Shown: positions 33,216-45,433, counted from the stretch's first letter. The stretch: 60,000 nt of DNA from Cryptomeria japonica (GCF_030272615.1 NC_081406.1:481156900-481216899); one strand, 5' to 3'. The notes: generated by a model from the sequence alone, not told the origin. Translations and numbers: made by a program.

Positions 33216-34634
33216 CTAATGAGTTAGGGTCAGAGGACTCGTGATGATAGTTTTATCCAGCTTTTGGCAATGATAGGTGTTTCATTGAACTCAAGCAATT
33301 GAGACTTGTATAACGCCCTTTTCTGGAGTGGTTTCATATAGTTTTCCCATACTATTTTTAGTAAGTCAACACAAGCACCGACTAAGCCAATTGTCAGTAT
33401 TACTATTTTTAGATTTGTTGGTCGATGCGGTTTATATTGATATCTTGATATTTGATATAGTCCAATGCTTTTAAATTAAAAAATGACTAATTTATAAAGT
33501 TATAAAGTTAAATCAAATATTTAAGTTTATCATTATTTGATTTATTTAATTATTGACTGTATGGCGCCCAAGTAATAAAATTAAGTGCAAATATTAAATA
33601 AAGGGTCATGTTGGAAAGAGCATTTTAAATTAGATTAAAAAGCACCCCTAGCTGAGCGTGGGTTTTGGAGGGCCTATAAAAGAGACTTTTAGAGCTCATT
33701 TTGATATGCTTGGAATTGATATTTTGGAGATTTTATCTTGCTGGTTGAACTTATATATCATGTGACTTTGTAAAGACGAAACCTTTGCCATGAACATCTT
33801 CTATGTTGGTGAAAGATCCAATCTGAAAGATAAATCTGGTGATTTCATATAGAGATCACAGTTGGGCTTCATTGTGGACTTGTACTTTCAGTTTGCACGG
33901 AGTATATTTCATAGCAGACATTTGGGAGGTCGATTGGAGGAAGTTTGAGGAGATTATTTGCTTTACACCTTCCATTGCTGGCCATACCTTGTCCTTTGTT
34001 GGTCGTACCTATCTAGGGAAGCATGAGACTTCTTCCATTTTTGGGTGCTAGGGTTTGGGGGAGTTTTATTGCTACAATTGAGGCATCTAGGGCTAGAGAG
34101 CAGAATGCTATTCATGTTGTGATTCCCAATTCAGTTCTGGAGGTGTGGCATCCATTTTGAAGGCTCCTGTTGCTAGTTTTAATTGTTGATTCAAACATTG
34201 TAATCCCTAGATTTTGTGGGTATTTCAAAAAAGGTATTATGAGGTATTTTGATAATCTAGGTTGTCTTTATTTTGATGAAATGTTGTACTTTCAGTTCTG
34301 AAATACTTCTGGTTGTTGGTTTGCTTAGCTATTGTACTTTGGGAAGTTGTTTTATTTACTTTATTGCTACAAGTACTATCATTGAGAAACATCTTTTGTG
34401 TATCTATCTTCTTCTGTAAAACACATTCAAAACAAACAAAAAAAGGGTGTATGTTACAATGGTATCAGAGCGGTGTATCCTGCCAACTTGAAGGGTTCTG
34501 AATGTTAGGATGGTTGTATGTCAGGGTTTAAGCATCATCCATATACACATCACTACAACACCAGTAGAAACAAGTCCTATCCTAATTTGGTTGCAAAAGA
34601 ATAGAGAGTAGTAGAAGCACAAAGAACAAGAAAT

Positions 34635-35967
34635 ATGGGCGATAGAGATCCAGATGGAGAACGTTTTTTGAACATGATAGATGCCCTTCTTAGAGGACAA
34701 TAGGCTGCAGAGAAGAGAGCGCAGGAAACATATCAACATCTTGGACAGCTAAAGTAACTAATGGCACACCAATTGGGAGTAAATAATAACAACAACAATA
34801 TGGGTGCAAATAATGGAGACAACAATGAACAGTAGGGTGGAAACAGTGGTAACAATGGTCAAAGGGATAATTTAGTTAATAATAAAAATGCTAATCAACA
34901 AGCAAGAATAGTTAGTTCTAGACCCCTTGTGCCAATTTTCCTACCTATGGCTCAACCCCAAGTTGAGAATGAGCCTCAAATTACAAATTTGCAAAATCAG
35001 TTCATGCAGAATTAGACAAATGGAGCTCTAGAGTTTCAAGTTGCCATATCACTTGGAGACTATATTAACATTAAAATGAGGCATAGACCCCATAATGGAG
35101 GTCGAACACAGAACTATGATCTGCAGAAAAAAGTTGGGAAACTATCCCTTCCCTACTATGATGGCTCGGGGAAGACTTCAGCTAGAGCTTGGGCATAGAA
35201 AGCGGATACTTATTTTCAGCTAGATCCCATGCCAAAAAATAAAAAATCAAGTATGCAGTGATACACTTGGATGGCATTGCACACGAGTGTTGGCACCATG
35301 GGATGATCACTATGGCTCGTGATCAAATCACCTCTTACATTGAATTCACAAAAAGGCTTATTGAAAAATTTGACAAGAAAGACCCAGAGTTACACTTTAA
35401 AGAGTTAGCTCAGCTAAAACAGTGGGGTTATGTAGATGAGTATATGGCTGATTTTTAGAGACTTTCAATGTTGATCACAGATATTTCGGAGAGGAGGATT
35501 ATGGTTCTTTTCATGAATGGCCTTACAGATCTCTTGAGAGGTTGGATTAAGGCACTCAATCCACGTACTTTCCAAGAAGCCATCAAGAAGACTAGAGACA
35601 TGAAATCTTCTACTTCTAGAAGCAATTTTTAGTCTTAGGGATTCCGTCACAAGAAGGATAAGGATAAGAAACATTTTCATACAGAATCAACCAATCACAT
35701 AATGAGTCTAATAGGTTGGACAACGAGCAGCTAAATGATCTTTGGAGGAAAAAAATATGTTTTCATTGCAGGGAGCCTTGGGACCCATCTGACAAATGTA
35801 GTGTAAAGATTAAAGCAAAGAAAAAAGAGTACTTTTTAACTAAAGAATCTGCATCAGGAAAATCAGATCAGCAATCTGATTGGGAAAGCAGTAAAGAGGA
35901 AAGCTCATCAAAAGAGGAACAAAGAAGTGGTGGTACCATTGCCCAACTCTCTGGTGCTCGAAAGTAA
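34635..35967 (+). pseudogene. Gypsy gag (stops throughout)
   Basis: Begins at an ATG 170 bp after the primer binding site. An Asn-rich low-complexity stretch (34770-34900) is followed by the retrotransposon gag core (35090-35640). That core includes a YDGSGKTSARAW-like segment, an AHECWHHGMI block and IEKFDKKDPE...LKQWGYVDEYMADF. At 35758 a zinc-knuckle relic CFHCREPWDPSDKC appears with Asp where His should bind zinc. In-frame stops occur near 34702, 34833, 35014, 35198, 35456 and 35630. The product would have been the capsid-like protein of the element. Short tail 35716-35967 is acidic and Ser-rich. Confidence 0.8.
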
Positions 35968-36668
35968 TGATATTCGAGGTTACCGGTGTGCTACGAAGGC
36001 AGCGAATAAAAACACTTATTGATACAGCTGCCACTCATAATTTCAATTATGAGGGCTTTGTGGCTATGGGAGGACTTTAGATAGAAGAACATGATGGCTT
36101 TAGGGTAATGGTAACTAATGGGTACAAGCTCTCTTGTACTCATAAGATTTCCAATCTAACCATACAGTTAGGAGATAATGAGTTGAAGGATGAATTCTAT
36201 GTGGTAAATATTTGAGTCACTGATGTGGTCTTAGGGATGCATTGAATGCTATCTCTTGTAGAATCTCTTGTAGAGTTCTTTTTTAATTTGCAGAAAATGG
36301 AAATGAAGTTTGAATCAAATGGGAAAAAGCTAGTGCTTAGAGGGTTATCAAATAGAGGCCCTAGAGTTGTATCCCTCAAGAGGACGATGCGTTTGATTAG
36401 ACATGATCAAATGGAGTGGGCAGCAGAGTATCTTATCATGACTATAGTTGAAGATCGGCAAAAGAACAACTACCATCCAGACATCCAGAAGTTGTTATCG
36501 AAGCATAGCAAAGTTTTTGGGAGTATTCCACCTGTAGTGCCACCAAAGAGTAGGATAGAGCATGTGAAAGAGCTGGAGGAGAGTGCCAAACCAGTGATTA
36601 CTACACCTTACAAACATCCAAAGAGGCATAAGGATGAGATAGATAAAACTATTTAGTTGTTGGAGATG
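35968..36668 (+). pseudogene. Gypsy protease and start of reverse transcriptase
   Basis: The aspartic protease motif reads LIDTAATHNF (about 36010-36045), with DTA as in many plant Gypsy elements; a stop near 36079 breaks it. 36246-36656 is open for 136 residues and holds the spacer plus the N-terminal RT segment (HPDIQKLLSKHSKVF, then KPVITTPYKHP). The frame meets a stop at 36654 and is cut by the Copia insertion at 36669. The RT resumes at 55963 directly after the target duplication. Confidence 0.85.
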
Positions 36669-37966
36669 TGTTGAATATTTTCCCATTGATGTCAAAGGTT
36701 GATGATCAATGTTGCACAAACTTTGGAGGATTACTCAAAGTAAAAGAGAACTATGGCACAAAAGGTTATATTCTTCAGCTACTCAGTTGTCTGTTTGAGC
36801 AGACACAAAAGGTTATATTCTTCAACTACTTGGTTGTCTATTTGATCTGCTTGAGCTACTTGGTTGTTTGCTTGAGCTATTTGGTTGTCTACTTGAGCTA
36901 GTTGCTTACTTGCTTGAGCTACTTGGTTGTCTGCTTGAGCTGGTTGTGTGTCCACTTCACCTACTTGATGTCAGCTTCTCTTGCCAAGTCAGAATATTTT
37001 GCCATGTCATTGTTTGAAGGTGGATTCTTCAAGGCAAGTCGATTAAAAGAGGAACGTTTATCTTATATATGAACTGAGATGGTCTTTGGCATATGGCGGT
37101 TTTGGTTGGAACAAAATTCATTAATCTATTCATCTATTTGTGGCTGTTTTGGTTTTTTTTTGTAACATCTTGAGCTGGTTATGAGTAGTTTTTTTTTTAA
37201 AAAGAAGTCAAGGATGATGTTTGTGTGATAAAAGATAAATTGGGGAGACATTAATAGTTCCTAAGCGTTTGATTTTTTAAAAAATAAAACTCGATCTTTA
37301 TGGCACAGTAGTCATCATGGATGCTATTATTGGCATAGACTTCTGGCACAGTAGTCATAGTGGAGCCTATTATTTGTGTTGACAAATAGCGGCAGGATAT
37401 ATACATTTTCTTGTCTTCTGGTTTTTGGCATGGTGTTAATATTTTTTTTCTTTTGAGTTGGGAATGCTCATGTAGTACGCAACTTGATATACATGCATCA
37501 TGCGGACTGGTGAAAATAAGGGCGTGAAAAAAAAAATATCTCTAGTTCAGTCTACTGCAAGTTTATTTTTGATACTTTTAAGTGTTGTGAAAATGGAAGT
37601 GTTGTGTATTTCTTGGTAGGATGTTTGAAGTGTTGAGTGGATTCCGAATTTTTTTTTTTAAGTCTTGCATTTGAGTTGATGCTAAACTAGAATTAGTGTT
37701 TCAGCTGGACGGAATTGGTGCTTCTAGGAGGGTTGGTGCTCTCAATGAGTTGGTGCTCACTTTTGTAATCTAGGTCGGTGCCTATTTTTTGTTAATGAAA
37801 GCTATTGTGTGTCCTGGCTTTTTACCTAAAAAGGTTTTCCACGTGAGATTCGGTGTTTGCATCTTAATGTTTGCTCTCTCTAAGTTTTATGTGGTTTTAT
37901 GTCTTTTAAAAATTTAACATACTGATTCACCTCCCCCCCCTCTCAGTATTTTTTGTGTGCATTTCA
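36669..37966 (+). repeat. 5' LTR of the SIRE-type element
   Basis: 1298 bp. It contains a minisatellite of CTTGAGCTACTTGGTTGTCTG type (about 36775-36950), an ACTTGATATACATGCATCATGCG segment, and a C-rich run just before its end. Near 37790 TTTGTTAATGAAAG and TTTTTACC may mark R-U5. Confidence 0.93.
36775..36950 (+). repeat. About 21-bp minisatellite in the LTR
   Basis: Units of TTGAGCTACTTGGTTGTCTG, about seven copies; the same array is longer at 49455-49695 in the 3' LTR. The 21-bp length gives repeated LVVCLSY peptides in one frame, which I treat as a by-product. Confidence 0.88.
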
Positions 37967-38033
37967 ATTGGTATCAGAGCAAGGTCCTTCGTAAAAAAGC
38001 TTGAACACTTGGAGGTTGATCCTGATTGCACAC

Positions 38034-39222
38034 ATGGGTTCTCTTAAAGGTCTTGTTACAAATAGAGCACCCTTATTTGATGGCTCAACCAATGCATTTT
38101 GGAGTGTTCGAATGCATACTTATCTAATGTCTCTTGGTTTTGATGTTTGGAAAGTGTGGTGTTTGGTTACACAATTCCTCCAACAGATGCTGATGGGAGG
38201 AAGGATTTTAAAAATAAATGCTTAAGCCATGAATGCAATCTTATGTTGTTTGTCAGAGTCAAAATTTGTGAAAGTCATGCATTGTGATACAGCTCATGAC
38301 ATTCGGGAGAAACTTCAAAAAGCATATGAAGGAGATGACAAGGTTAAGAAAGCAAAACTTTAGACTCGGAGAAGAATTTTTTAAAGCCTCAAAATGCAGG
38401 AAGAGAAAAATGTTGCTACTTATTTTTTGCGAGTAGATGAAGTTGTTAACTCTATTAAGGGTTTAAGAGAAAAAGTTGAGGAGTCCACTGTAGTTCAGAA
38501 AAATTTAAGGTTTCTTCCTTTGAGCTTTGATGCAAAAGTTTCAGCAATTGAAGAAATGACAGAACTTGATAAGTTGCATGGTATTCTAAAGGCCTATGAG
38601 ATGTGAACGAACTCTAATTCTTCATCCAAAAGGGAGGCAACCTTCAAAGCTTCAAAGAAAGGAAAAGATAGGAGTAAGTTTCTAGTGAAAGTTCTAATGA
38701 GGAATCTGATTTTGAAGAAGCAAATTTCATGAGGAAGTTGAAGAAAGGGTCTGGTAAATATAAAGGCAAGTTGTCTTTCAAGTGTTTTAATTGTGGCAAG
38801 GTAGGACATTTTGCAGCTAAATGTCCATATGCAAAAAGTGAGGACAACAACTATGAAAAGAAGCCCCAATTCAACAATAAGAAGTATAAGGGAAAAGAGA
38901 ACAAGTCTTAAAAATTCAAAAAGAGTCTATTCAATAGAAGAAAGTTGTTCATCCGATGTTAGTGATGAAGATTCCTTAAGTGAAGAAATATTGTTCATGG
39001 CCATAGAAGAAATACATGTTAAAAATCAACAAGATGAAGATCATGTTGATGAAGAAGGAAGATTTTAAAGAAGAGCTAATAAGTGCTCTAAGTGAAATCA
39101 AGAGACTTAGAAAGAAAAATCAGAACTCGAAGTTGCTACTACAAGAAGAGAATGAGACAAAATCCAAGACATTTCAAGCTCTTGAAGAAGCAAAAAAATT
39201 GATAGTTGATTTGAAGGTTCAA
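38034..39222 (+). pseudogene. SIRE-type gag, part before the LINE
   Basis: Starts at ATG 38034 (MGSLKGLV). The Copia gag core follows: FDGSTNAFWSVRMHTYL, FDVW, EGDDKVKKAKL, then VDEVVNSIKG and EEMTELDKLHGILKAYEM. A frameshift lies near 38155 and stops near 38225, 38363 and 38606. A zinc knuckle CFNCGKVGHFAAKC (about 38782-38823) is intact. After an acidic Ser-rich stretch the Glu/Lys coiled coil begins (39016-39222) and is cut by the LINE at VEEAK. It forms the particle shell in live relatives. Confidence 0.85.
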
Positions 39223-39286
39223 GTTGAAGAAGCAAAGAGAGGAAGGATGGCGTGCAAGGGCGTGCGAGGGCGGCGAGGGCAGAAGC

Positions 39287-39314
39287 CGAGCTAGGGCATC
39301 TGTGACCTAGCTCG
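39287..39314 (+). promoter_or_regulatory. 9-bp perfect hairpin in the LINE 5' UTR
   Basis: CGAGCTAGG (39287-39295) and CCTAGCTCG (39306-39314) pair fully around a ten-base loop, about 50 bp from the 5' end of the element. The role is unknown. Confidence 0.6.
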
Positions 39315-39586
39315 TGTTTGCTTCCACGCAGGGGGGGTTCTGAGCGACGTTGCAGGGAGGGGGCAATCTTCGTTTTCTGGTTGTTGCAGGTGGTAGCTCG
39401 GGGGTGTTGGGAGTGATAGGTCCCCGGTTCTCAATCGGCTGCTGCGGTTGGTGGTGTAGGCGGGGTTGGGAGGGCTCAGGTTTGGGAGCCTTCTTTGGTG
39501 AAGATTGGGAGGTGAGGGATGGGTTTTTTCAGGGGGAAGCTTTTCTTTTCCCATTTCCGTTTGGGGTGGGGGGTTTTCTGTCATCC

Positions 39587-41026
39587 ATGATGGCTGGTTT
39601 GCGAGAAGTGGTTTCAGATGCTTCTCCTAGCTTGGATTTTCAAGCAGCTTTAGGTTCGAAATCCCCGAATCATGGCGTTAAGACTTTTGATAATAATCTT
39701 TTTGCTCCCGACTCGGGGGTTGCTGGCGCTGGTGTATCCAATGCATCCCAGATTTCAAAGTTTAACAGTTGTCTGGAGAGATGCAAAGAGAGGCCGAAAT
39801 TGGTAATTTCGCCTGAGATGATTGCCGAGGATGTTGAATATTTTTCGAAGCATTCGCTTTACTGCAAATTTTTGGGGATGAGGGTTTCTTTGCAATTTCT
39901 GGAAAATTGGGCTCAGAGGACTTGGGCGCTGGAAGGGGAAATGGATATTATGTTGCTTGCAAACAATTACTTCATGGTTACATTTAATTGCATGGAGGAT
40001 CGCAATAGGGTCTTTGAAGGAGGCCCGTATTTTTATAACCAGGTGGGGTTGTTCATCAAACCTTGGAATGCGAGATTTAACCCTTCGGAGGAACTCCCGA
40101 ATCGGGTCCTAGTTTGGGTTAGTTTACCTCGTTTTCCGGTGGAATGTTGTCGGGAGGATGTGCTGCGGATGATCGCTTCATTGCTTGGGAAGCCTGTTGG
40201 ATCTTCATCGCAAACCTTGGGGAGAAAGGTAATGACTTTCGCTCATATCTGTGTTGAAATTGATCTTAGTAAGCCTTTACCAGATGCTATAGATATGTGT
40301 GCGAGCTCTTACTCTTGGGTCCAACAGCTGGATTGTGAGACCTTAACATTTCGGTGTCGCCTATGTCATGAGTATGGTCATTTGCAGCACAAGTGCCCTT
40401 GGTCTAAACCGGTTGTGCATCAACCTCAACAGCCGTCCTGTAACTTTGATGGCGCTAATAAAGGAAAAGCTCCCATGTCTGGTGTGACTGTGGGTGTTGA
40501 TGGCTTTGTCCCAGTTAAGACAAAGAATAGGAACCGTGGACAAAAGAGGTCTTTGCAGGAACGTCAGGAGGAGGATACTTTTAACAGATTTGAAGCCTTG
40601 GATGACCTTAATCAGCAGGAGGTGAATCCAGGGTTGATTCCCTTGGATCATAGTGCAGTAGGGTTGATGCCTGATAGTGTGAACTTGGACCCTACCCAGG
40701 GTCTGCAAGAGGTTGGAAGTCAACAAATGGAGATGGATCAACAGGTATTGGCTCAGATGGGACCGATCTCTAGTGTTGGAATGAAGATAGCTGGTAGGGA
40801 TGTTTCTCCTGCAACACAAAAATTGGACTCTGCTGGGGTTAAAAGTAATAAAATCTCTTTACACCTGGGTCTTCTTCAGGAAGATATCAAGAAAGGTGCA
40901 ATGGAGAAGAACTCGAAGGTTGGCAAAAAGAAGGATTTGGATAAGATTAAATTGATAGGCGAGAACTTGGTTGAGTCAGGGTCAGTAAAGACTCTGGATT
41001 CTCATTTTTCTAATCCCCCGAAATGA
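39587..41026 (+). CDS. LINE ORF1: DUF4283 and zinc-knuckle nucleic-acid-binding protein
   Basis: 480 residues from the ATG at 39587 (the open frame extends upstream to 39350, but that part is UTR-like and G-rich). A DUF4283 region (about residues 65-210) shows the pattern LVISPEM, then LEGEMDIMLLANNYFMVTF, RVFEGGPYFYNQVGLFIKPW, VWVSLPRFPVECC. A CCHC knuckle CRLCHEYGHLQHKC follows at about 40353. The C-terminal 200 residues are low-complexity and charged. This is the plant LINE ORF1 type that binds the element's own RNA. The frame has no stop, so it may still be translatable. Its TGA stop overlaps the next ATG in the string ATGA at 41023-41026. Confidence 0.9.
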   Translation: MMAGLREVVSDASPSLDFQAALGSKSPNHGVKTFDNNLFAPDSGVAGAGVSNASQISKFNSCLERCKERPKLVISPEMIAEDVEYFSKHSLYCKFLGMRVSLQFLENWAQRTWALEGEMDIMLLANNYFMVTFNCMEDRNRVFEGGPYFYNQVGLFIKPWNARFNPSEELPNRVLVWVSLPRFPVECCREDVLRMIASLLGKPVGSSSQTLGRKVMTFAHICVEIDLSKPLPDAIDMCASSYSWVQQLDCETLTFRCRLCHEYGHLQHKCPWSKPVVHQPQQPSCNFDGANKGKAPMSGVTVGVDGFVPVKTKNRNRGQKRSLQERQEEDTFNRFEALDDLNQQEVNPGLIPLDHSAVGLMPDSVNLDPTQGLQEVGSQQMEMDQQVLAQMGPISSVGMKIAGRDVSPATQKLDSAGVKSNKISLHLGLLQEDIKKGAMEKNSKVGKKKDLDKIKLIGENLVESGSVKTLDSHFSNPPK

Positions 41027-44000
41027 TTGTGCTATCATGGAATGTGAGGGGCTTGAACAGTGGCCCTAGACAAAAAGTTGTTCGAGAATTGATTAGGAGT
41101 CATTCTCCTGATGTCCTTTTCTTGCAGGAAACTAAACATTCAGTAGAAAGTATGTTGGGTCTGGTGCCTAAGCTATGGGGGAGAGGTAAATGTCAATGTA
41201 TTGGGGTCGTTGGCTCCTCTGGAGGTGTGGCCTGTCTTTGGAACCCCTTCAGGATTCGCCCTATTTGGTAGGTTTCTTCCAAATCATCTTTATCTGGGGT
41301 GGCCTCTAGTCTTGAGACTGGGGAATATATCTTGCTTACTAACATTTATGCCCCCACTGATCTTCAGGGTAAGCAGAATTTGTGGTCTCATATTACTTTT
41401 ATGCGTGAGCTTTTTCCTTTTCATCTGTGGATTATGGCGGGTGATTTCAATGCCATCTTAGAATTGAGTGAGAAGAAGGGTGGTGTTGTGCGGTTGGAGC
41501 CTTCTTCCTTCCTGCTCTGAGATAGTTTATCAACCTTGAATCTTGTTGACATCAAGCCCAGTAATGGTCTGTTCACTTGGAACAACAGGAGATTAGGGGA
41601 GTATTGGATTGCGGAGCGGCTGGATCGGTTTCTGGTTTCTAATTTTTGGATTGGTGGGGGATGGTCCACTTGCTCTAAGATTTTAGATTGGAAAGGTTCG
41701 GACCACTGGCCCATCAAATTGGTGTCCTCTTCTGCTCGGGTCGCTCGCACTCCTTTCAAGTTCCAGCTTATGTGGTTGCGAGATTCTTCTTTGCAGGTTC
41801 AGGTTGCAAAGTGGTGGAAGAAAGGGAGGCCAGCCTATGGCACTGCCATGTACACTTTTGCCAAGCAACTGCAATTTGTTACGTTTTAGCTCAAGCGGTG
41901 GAATTGTCAATGTTTTGGTAATTTCTCTCATGCTAAGACAGCTACTCAATTAGAGTTGAATGGCATTACTAGAGAGATTAGAGAGCATGGATTGTCAGAA
42001 GCCTTGTTGAGGGAGGAAGTCAAGGCAGTCAAGTTTTAGAGGAGTGGGAGCTTAGGGAGGAAATCTATTGGAAACAGAGAGCTCAGATTGATTGGCTTCA
42101 AGCGGGAGACAAGAATACTGCGTTCTTCTTTAATTCGGTGAAAGCAAGAAGGCATGGCAATTCCATCCTTGTCCTGGTTAATGATAGAGGTGAGCAATGT
42201 TTATCCTTGCAAGAGATTTCTAGGGAGTCTATGCAATATTTCCAATCCCTTTTTAGGGAGGATTCTCAGGGGGAATCAGAAGAGGAAATTCAAGTTCTTG
42301 CTTGTATCCCTTCTCTAGTTACTAGGGAGATGAATGAGCAGCTAATGGGCCCCATTTTGTTGGACGAACTTGAGAGGATTGTTTTTCACATGAAGAAGAG
42401 GAAGGCGTCGGGACTGGATGGGTTTCCGATTGAGTTCTATCAAGAATTCTAGGATATTATCAAATTGGACTTATTGGAGGTGGTCCAAGAGTCCCAGAGG
42501 AGTAAGCAGATGCTTCGGGCTTTGAATGCGACTTTCATTGCGCTCATCCCCAAGTGTGATGGGGCTGATCGGTTAGGCCAGTTTCGTCCTATTTCCCTTT
42601 GTAATGTGATTTTTAAGATTATTTCTAAGCTGATAGCGGAAAGGTTGAAGATTTGGCTTGGGGGGTCATTTCAGAAGAGCAGAGTGGGTTTGTGCAGGGC
42701 CGTCAAATCTTGGATGGAGTGGTTATCGCTACTAAGACCATTCATTCTATGGCAGCTTCCAAGGAAAAAGCTATGTTTATCAAGCTGGACATGGCAAAGG
42801 CTTATGATAGAGTCTAAGGGTCCTTTCTCTAGAAGATTCTTAGGGCATTTGGTTTAGCTGATGAATGGATCCAATGGGTTATGAGTTGTGTTTCGTCTAC
42901 CTCATTCTCGGTGCTAATTAATGGAGATCATACGGAGTTGTTTAGTGCATCCAGGGGCCTTCGTCATGGGGACCCTCTTTCCCCGTACTTATTCATTCTC
43001 GTAGCTGAGGGTCTGGGGAGATTGATTAAGTATAATGTGGGGCTTGGTACTATTCATGGTTGGAGTTAGGGTAATGGCATACCTCCTCAATCCCATTTGC
43101 AGTTTGTGGATGATATGGCCCTAATGGGACTGGCTAGGATCAGTAAGGCAATAAATCTGCGTAAGATCTTGGATGTCTATCATGGGGCTTCGGGCCAGTT
43201 GATCAATGAGGATAAATCTTCCATTATCTTCTTCAATACACCGAGAACTATTCAGTTGAGGATTGCTAATATCTTGAGATTCGAGGTCAGGTCTCTTCCC
43301 TTGACTTACTTGCGTGTTCCTATCTCTGTTGGTAATCCTCCCAGGGACTCTTGGCAGGGTATTCTGGACAAATTTCGCAGGAAGGTTGAACATTGGACTC
43401 ATAGATGGTTATCCTTTGTTGGGTGGGTTCAATTGATCCAATCGGTGGTACATGCTCTTCCGATTTATAGGTGTATGCTTCAAGTGGCCCCAAAGTGGTT
43501 TGTGAAGAAATTGGATTCTTTAGCAAGGCAATTCTTATGGGCAGGCAACCTGTCCTCCCATAAATGGAGTCTTGTCAATTGGGATTTGGTGTGCAGCCCG
43601 AAGCAGTTAGGGGGGCTTGGCTTAAGGCAGTCTTCTTTATTTGGGGAGGCTTTGGCGGCTAAATTGTACTAGAGGTGGTGTGTTGAACAGGATCGAAGCT
43701 AGGCTAGGATTTTGTCTTACAAGTATATGCAAAGGATCCCGAAAGAGGAAATTTCAAGATATCCGCTTGTAGGAAAAGGCTCTACGATTTGGAGTACTCT
43801 CAAGAAAGGGGCTACACTGATAAAAGGTCTTTTTTGGATCTGTAAGAAGGGAGAAGAGGTGCTTTTTTGGTTCGATTCTTGGGATGGCTATCCCCCCATT
43901 ATTGATTAGTTTCCTAATTTAGTGAATCTTTGCAAGAGGTTCTTGGAGGCAGGGTGGTCTAGAGTGAGCGACTTTAAGTTTGGTTATAGGTATGGGCAAC

Positions 44001-45400
44001 TGGAGATGGTGCGGTGGAAGGTTCCTAATGAATGATCGGTTGTTGATATGGAGGAAGACTGCGCTGAGCTTTATGGCATTTTGGCTAGTAGACATTGTAG
44101 TTCCCTTAAGGATAGGGATAGACTTGCTTGGTCCCCGAATCCTAAGGATGTTTTTACTGTTGCCAGTGGGTACCAAGAGTTATTGTTTCGTCGCTTGGAG
44201 GGGAGGGAGGTGCACTGGTGGAAATATGTTTGGAACAATTTCTCTTAGCCGAAGTGTAACTGTTTTGCTCGGACTTTGGCTTGGAATAGGTGTCTCACCT
44301 GGGACAATATTTGCAAGCGTGGGTTCCATGGGCCTTCCATCTATGTTTTGTGTGGTAATGGAGAGGAAGATTCCTCTCACCTATTCTTCAGATGCCCTTT
44401 CTCATTGCTGCTCTAGCATTACTGGTGGAGGGTGTGGAAGCACCCCTGTGTTCACGCAGATTATTTGGTGGAGTTTTGGAGCAGTTTGGGCAGGCCTCCT
44501 ATTTTGTCCTCTTTTCTCCAGACTGTCTGGCACATTGGGCCCATTTTTATACTATGGCATATTTAGTTAGAGAGGAATAGGATGATCTTTAGTGATGTCA
44601 GACTTTTAGTTCAGCAAGTGAATAGAATCATCGGCATGATCCAAGAGATGGTGGAAGCTAAATGTGAGGTGAATTTTCCTCTGGATAGAGGAGAGGCTGA
44701 TATTGTGAGTAGGCTGGGTTTGCAGGAGATGTCTCTTGTCTCAGCTTGTGCCAGGAGAGGTAGACGTGCTAAGCAAAAGGTCCAAAGGGAGGGAAGTTGG
44801 TTGCCCCCTCAGGATGATTTCATCAAGATTAACACCGATGGCTCCTCTCGGGGTAATCCGGGCCCTGCTCGGATTGGGGGGGTTGGTAGGGATTGTACGA
44901 GGGTTGTGGTTTTCTTCTTTTCAGTTCATAAAGGGCAGCAGTCTAATAATTTTATGGAGGGATTAGCAATTTTCTATGCCCTGGAGCGTTCTTTTGAGTT
45001 GGGGTGGCATAAGCTTATCTGCGAATCTGATTCGCAGATTATTGTTAACCTATTGAATGAGCAGAAGGTGAGTGGGATTAATTGGCAGCTGGCAGGGATT
45101 GTTCATCAGATTTTGCAAATTAGTGCTATGATGGAGAAGGTGTCCCCACATTCCTCGGGAATGGAACGGGGCAGCTGATTGCTTGGCTAAGTGGGCCTTG
45201 GGAAATGGTGATGATTGGAAAGTTGAGGGTTGGGAGCATCTCCCCCAGATTGCTGTCAAGACTTGCATAAGATCTTTGCTGAGGAAATGGATAGTTATGA
45301 AGTTGGTTGATCTTTGGTCGGGATTGTTGTTCTCTTTTGGAGCTTTGGGGCTCTGGTTTTCTTTTGTAATGCTAGATTCTGATTATTAATAAAGTTTTTA
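41023..45400 (+). pseudogene. LINE ORF2: endonuclease, reverse transcriptase, RNase H (broken)
   Basis: The APE endonuclease starts MIVLSWNVRGLN and shows LQETK, NIYAP, AGDFNA, an LDRFLVS segment and SDHWPI (to about 41715). In-frame stops lie at 41269, 41518 and 41887; the frame shifts near 42040. RT follows: ASGLDGFPIEFY (42405-), IALIPK, FRPISLCN, a shift near 42660, QSGF and LDMAKAYDRV in another frame, GLRHGDPLSPYLF (42957-), and the catalytic box FVDDM (about 43106). After a zinc-binding stretch (about 44100-44420), RNase H has INTDGSSRGNPGPA (44830-), CESDSQ and a displaced AADCLAKW. The protein would nick target DNA and prime reverse transcription there. Now inactive. Confidence 0.9.
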
Positions 45401-45433
45401 CCCCTTCATTCAAAAAAGTTGAAGAAGCAAAGA

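Larger units (their letters stand above)
30538..34458 (+). repeat. 5' LTR of the Gypsy element (interrupted)
   Basis: Starts TGGAATGTCCCC (TGTAAT expected) and ends ATGTTACA. 30538-30609 plus 33216-34458 align with 58478-58845 at its left part, including TAATGAGTTAGGGT across the insertion point, which proves the join. It contains GGCGCCC (33562-) and TATAAAAG (near 33675), the probable promoter. Confidence 0.9.
39239..45417 (+). mobile_element. Full-length L1-type LINE in the SIRE gag
   Basis: About 6.2 kb. The insertion is flanked by a 16-18-bp target duplication AAGTTGAAGAAGCAAAGA at 39221-39238 and 45416-45433. It has a G-rich 5' UTR, ORF1, ORF2 (APE endonuclease, RT, zinc-binding region, RNase H), a 3' UTR with AATAAA (45389-), and a short A-tail (45412-45417). 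Base composition is richer in G than the host copies. The RNase H at the C-terminus marks the plant L1 branch that gained that domain. ORF1 is open; ORF2 carries a few stops and at least two frameshifts, so it looks younger than the Copia and Gypsy hosts but is not active. Confidence 0.93.

Noticed and set aside
40361-40819. 152-residue minus-strand protein
   Set aside because: It is a shadow of LINE ORF1, which has domain evidence on the plus strand.
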